A stretch of DNA of 64,000 nucleotides from NCBI GenBank assembly GCA_020161795.1, contig JAIUOR010000028.1, forward strand, positions 62,001-126,000, read 5' to 3'. Shown here piece after piece: positions 61,190 to 64,000 of the stretch. Position 1 is the stretch's first letter. Each line of letters begins with the position of its first letter. A model generated the notes under the pieces. That model was given only the letters and a program-made list of their open reading frames with translations, was not told where the DNA came from and did no database searches. This DNA comes from Actinomycetota bacterium (GTDB lineage: Bacteria; Actinomycetota; Actinomycetes; Propionibacteriales; Propionibacteriaceae). The position numbers and the translations under genes are program-made.

Positions 61190-61876
61190 GTGATCAGATT
61201 CGAAGGCGTCTCCAAGACCTATCCGGGACAGACCCGTCCCGCGCTGGTCAACGTCAACGTCGAGATCGGCAAGGGAGAGTTCACCTTCCTGGTCGGGGCC
61301 TCCGGCTCGGGCAAGTCCACCTTCCTGCGGCTGATCCTGCGCGAGTACCTGCCCTCCTCCGGCCATCTCTACGTCGCCGGCAAGGACCTCAGCCGGATGC
61401 GGGGCTGGAAGGTGCCCGCCCTGCGGCGCCAGATCGGAACCGTCTTCCAGGACTTCCGGCTGCTGCCGGGCAAGACCGTCGCCGAGAACGTCGCCTTCGC
61501 GCTTCAGGTGATCGGGAAGCCGACCTCCGTCATCCGCAGGATCGTTCCCGAGACCCTCGAGTTGGTGGGGCTGGAGGGCAAGGGCGACCGGCTGCCCGAG
61601 GAACTCTCCGGCGGCGAACAGCAGCGGGTGGCGATCGCCCGCGCCTTCGTCAACCGGCCGGCGATCCTGATCGCCGACGAGCCGACCGGCAACCTCGATC
61701 CGGCCACCAGCGTCGGCATCATGAAACTTCTCGACCGGATCAACAAGGCCGAGACAACGGTGATCATGGCCACCCATGACGCCACCATCGTCGATCAGAT
61801 GCGGAAGCGCGTGATCGAACTCGTAGGCGGCGAAGTGGTCCGCGACCAGACCAAGGGTGTCTATGGCTACCAGTGA
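61190..61876 (+). CDS. ftsE: Cell division ATP-binding protein FtsE
   Basis: ATPase of the FtsEX complex, 228 aa. Walker [10 protein letters not shown] at 36-44, signature [15 protein letters not shown] and Walker [13 protein letters not shown]. Works with FtsX to activate cell-wall hydrolases at division. GTG at 61190. The downstream M23 gene may encode the regulated hydrolase. Confidence 0.96.
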   Translation: MIRFEGVSKTYPGQTRPALVNVNVEIGKGEFTFLVGASGSGKSTFLRLILREYLPSSGHLYVAGKDLSRMRGWKVPALRRQIGTVFQDFRLLPGKTVAENVAFALQVIGKPTSVIRRIVPETLELVGLEGKGDRLPEELSGGEQQRVAIARAFVNRPAILIADEPTGNLDPATSVGIMKLLDRINKAETTVIMATHDATIVDQMRKRVIELVGGEVVRDQTKGVYGYQ

Positions 61877-61903
61877 GCGCTCGCTGCGAGGAGGTACAGC
61901 CTG

Positions 61904-62809
61904 ATGCGGCATATCCTGCGCGAGATGTGGTCCGGCCTGCGCCGGAACGCCTCGATGACCCTGGCCGTGATCGTGACGATGTGGGTGTCGCTCACGCTGT
62001 TCGGCGCCGGCCTGCTGGTGACGCAGCAGGTGGACCTGCTGAAGGGCAACTGGTACGACCGCATCGAGATCAGCGTCTTCCTGTGCGTGGAGAGCTCCCG
62101 CGGAGACAACTGCGAGCCCGGGGTGGGCGCCACCGATGCCGAGCGCTCGGCGATCGAGACCGCGCTGCGGGACAACCCGGAAGTGCGCGACGTCTATTAC
62201 GAGAGCAAAGCCGATGCCTGGGTCGCATTTCGCGAGGCTTACGCGAACGACCCCATTCTGGAGACAATGACCGAGGATATGATGCAGGATTCCTTCCGCA
62301 TCAAATTGGTCAATCCCGAGGAATATCAGGGCGTTGTCTCGATGGTGCGCGGAATGCCCGGCGTCCAGGCGGTACGCGATCTGCGCGACATCCTCGACCC
62401 GCTGTTCGCCTGGCTGAACATGGCGCGCTGGGCGACGGTGGTGGCCAGTGGGCTGTTGCTGCTGGCGGCGGCCCTGCAGATCGGCAACACCATCCGGATG
62501 GCGGCCTTCTCCCGTCGTCGCGAGATCGGCATCATGCGCCTGGTCGGCGCGTCCAACTGGTACATCATGCTGCCGTTCCTGCTCGAATCGCTGCTCGCCT
62601 CACTGATCGGTGCGGCCCTTGCCAGCGGCTCGCTGGCAGCGATTCAGGAGTTCGTCATCGTACGAAAGGCTAAAGTCGAGATAAAGACTGTTACCGCTTG
62701 GATCGGGTGGGAACATGTCGGAATCGCGGTCGTGAGTCTTGTGCTGCTCGGGGTGGTGCTCTCTATCATTCCGACATTGATAGCAACTCGAAGATTCCTT
62801 CGAGTATGA
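61904..62809 (+). CDS. ftsX: Cell division protein FtsX
   Basis: Membrane partner of FtsE, 301 aa. Four helices: one near residue 22-45, then a large extracellular loop (about 50-165) and three at the C-terminus (VVASGLLLLAAALQIGNTIR; MLPFLLESLLASLIGAALAS; VGIAVVSLVLLGVVLSIIPT). The extracellular loop contacts cell-wall hydrolase regulators. AGGAGG precedes the ATG, 27 bases after ftsE. Confidence 0.95.
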   Translation: MRHILREMWSGLRRNASMTLAVIVTMWVSLTLFGAGLLVTQQVDLLKGNWYDRIEISVFLCVESSRGDNCEPGVGATDAERSAIETALRDNPEVRDVYYESKADAWVAFREAYANDPILETMTEDMMQDSFRIKLVNPEEYQGVVSMVRGMPGVQAVRDLRDILDPLFAWLNMARWATVVASGLLLLAAALQIGNTIRMAAFSRRREIGIMRLVGASNWYIMLPFLLESLLASLIGAALASGSLAAIQEFVIVRKAKVEIKTVTAWIGWEHVGIAVVSLVLLGVVLSIIPTLIATRRFLRV

Positions 62810-62832
62810 GTCGATTCGAATTGGAGTAGCTC

Positions 62833-64000
62833 GTGCGCCAGGTGACTTCCCCCACCGCCGCGCGTTCCGGACGAGGGCCTGCCCGTACCGGATTGCGATT
62901 GCTGATCACCGGTATCGCCGTGGCCGGACTGCTGGTCGGCAGCGTGACCCCGGCCGCGGCGGACGACCTGAAGGATCAGCGCGCCAAGGTGCGCAAAGCG
63001 CTGGCGCAGACCAAGTCGCAGATCTCCGAGGCGAAGGACGATGTCGAGCAGGCCTCGGCGTCGCTGGAGGAATCCGAGCAGAAACTAGCAACCGCGCGAA
63101 AAGAACTCGCCTACGTTCAGGGAAAACTCAAGAAAGCCCGTAAGGCGGACGCCGAGGTCGCGCAGAAAGTGAAGCAGGCCGAAGCCGAATTGAAAGCGGC
63201 CGAACAGGCGGTCGTCCAGGGCGAGGCGGATCTCGTCGCCCAGAAGAGACTGATCGCCTCGGTGGTGACCACGACCTACCAGCAGCAGAACAACCTGGTC
63301 GAGCTGGGCGTCCTGTTCGATGCCGGCAGCGTCGAGCAGATCGCCGAGCGTGCCCAGTTCACCGAACTGGTCTTCGGCAGCACGTCGACGGAAATGCAGC
63401 GCCTCGAGGAGCTGCAGATTCAGCTCGAGGCGGCCAAGGTGGCGCGGGAGCAGGCTCGGGAGAAGGTGGCCGAGCAGCGCCGGCAGAGCAAGGCGCTGGT
63501 CGTCGAGGTCAAGCACCTGGCGGCCGACGCGGCGGCCCGCGAGGCCCGCATCGAGCGCCTGGTCAAGGAGAACACCCGGCTGCGCGACACCGCTTTGGGT
63601 GAGCTGGAGGCCACCAAGGAGCAGTACGAGAAGCTGGAGAAGCAGGAAGCCGCGATCACCAAGAAGATCCTCGCTGCGATCGCGAAGCAGAAGCACCTGA
63701 AGGTGAACTCGAAGGGGTTCATGCGCCCGGTCAACGCCGAGCCCGGCTCGCCGTTCGGGATGCGGTATCACCCGATCCTGCACTACAAGCGGATGCACTG
63801 GGGGCTCGACTTCGGCGCCAAGTGCGGTGCCCCGCTGTACGCCATGGCGGATGGGAAGGTCGCCCAGGTGCTGCGGACGTCGCAGTCGAACGGCCTGGGG
63901 AACTGGACCGTGATCAACTACGGCAAGTACAAGGGCGACAACATCGCCAGCGGCTACGCGCACCAGTCGAAGATCCTGGTCAGGTCCGGCCAGTCCGTGA
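62833..64000 (+). CDS. Secreted coiled-coil M23 peptidase, FtsEX-associated (3' end outside window)
   Basis: Starts GTG at 62833, 23 bases after ftsX. A signal peptide ends near PAAADD, then about 260 residues of coiled coil rich in Lys, Glu and Ala (ALAQTKSQISEAKDDVEQAS), then an M23 domain beginning PVNAEPGSPFGMRYHPILHY. HWGLDFGA provides the H-x3-D zinc pair; GYAHQS may hold the next His. This layout is EnvC-like: coiled coil held by FtsX and a peptidase domain. The end lies beyond 64000. Confidence 0.88.
   Translation, partial: MRQVTSPTAARSGRGPARTGLRLLITGIAVAGLLVGSVTPAAADDLKDQRAKVRKALAQTKSQISEAKDDVEQASASLEESEQKLATARKELAYVQGKLKKARKADAEVAQKVKQAEAELKAAEQAVVQGEADLVAQKRLIASVVTTTYQQQNNLVELGVLFDAGSVEQIAERAQFTELVFGSTSTEMQRLEELQIQLEAAKVAREQAREKVAEQRRQSKALVVEVKHLAADAAAREARIERLVKENTRLRDTALGELEATKEQYEKLEKQEAAITKKILAAIAKQKHLKVNSKGFMRPVNAEPGSPFGMRYHPILHYKRMHWGLDFGAKCGAPLYAMADGKVAQVLRTSQSNGLGNWTVINYGKYKGDNIASGYAHQSKILVRSGQSV

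Overview
The window is high-GC DNA with actinobacterial gene content. The block fabF-acpP-fabH-fabD, a PucR-type regulator resembling FasR, aceE and a DUF3052 gene, together with DUF3145, prfB-ftsE-ftsX, a SigB/SigF-type sigma factor, mostly TANNNT-type -10 boxes and several apparently leaderless starts, point to Actinomycetota. A member of the Propionibacteriaceae or a related Propionibacteriales family is most likely. The order-level placement is an inference from gene order and was not computed.

Layout. 1-4.0 kb (minus): five-gene sugar catabolism operon (TIM-barrel PEP-hydrolase-like protein, 6-phosphogluconate dehydrogenase with an in-frame TAA, SIS isomerase, shikimate-dehydrogenase-like protein, ROK kinase cut by the window edge), with repeated operator-like motifs upstream. 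4.4-11.3 kb: VIT-family transporter, a complete branched-chain amino acid ABC operon livJ-H-M-G-F plus a CBS/ACT protein, and a YgjV-like membrane protein. 11.3-21.1 kb: phosphohexomutase, purine nucleoside phosphorylase, GCS2-type ligase, a ribbon-helix-helix/VOC pair, an MFS exporter, a CsoR/CstR-type operator driving a tiny Cys-rich protein and DUF4395, then VOC, AlkZ-like and TfoX-like genes.

21.1-25.9 kb is an accessory island at the 3' end of a tRNA(CAU): NERD-domain protein, relic antitoxin, intact YefM-YoeB with its operator, relics of a MobF helicase and of a tyrosine integrase, and an unrecognised 285-aa protein. 26-30.4 kb: HAD phosphatase and a stress cluster with two divergent SigF-type promoters near the gene for a SigF-type sigma factor. 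30.7-37.9 kb: tRNA-Asn, a cytidylate-kinase-like protein, and MoxR-DUF58-VWA-VWA. 37.9-46.5 kb: fatty acid synthase II operon, its presumed regulator, pyruvate dehydrogenase E1 and DUF3052.

46.5-50.8 kb: ECF-like sigma factor, small stress or redox genes, an epimerase relic and a frameshifted IS3-family element next to tRNA-Val. 51-59.9 kb: SDR plus AMP-ligase pair, and a sugar-acid cluster (DapA-type aldolase, IlvD/EDD-type dehydratase, DUF5107-TPR protein, divergent AraC regulator) that appears to carry a deletion joining the DUF5107 gene to the dehydratase. 59.9-64 kb: prfB, ftsE, ftsX and a secreted coiled-coil M23 peptidase cut by the window end.

The signals I would pursue first are the persulfide/copper-type operator with its new small protein, the YefM operator spacing, the divergent SigF promoters, the two disrupted catabolic operons, and the degraded islands that abut tRNA 3' ends.
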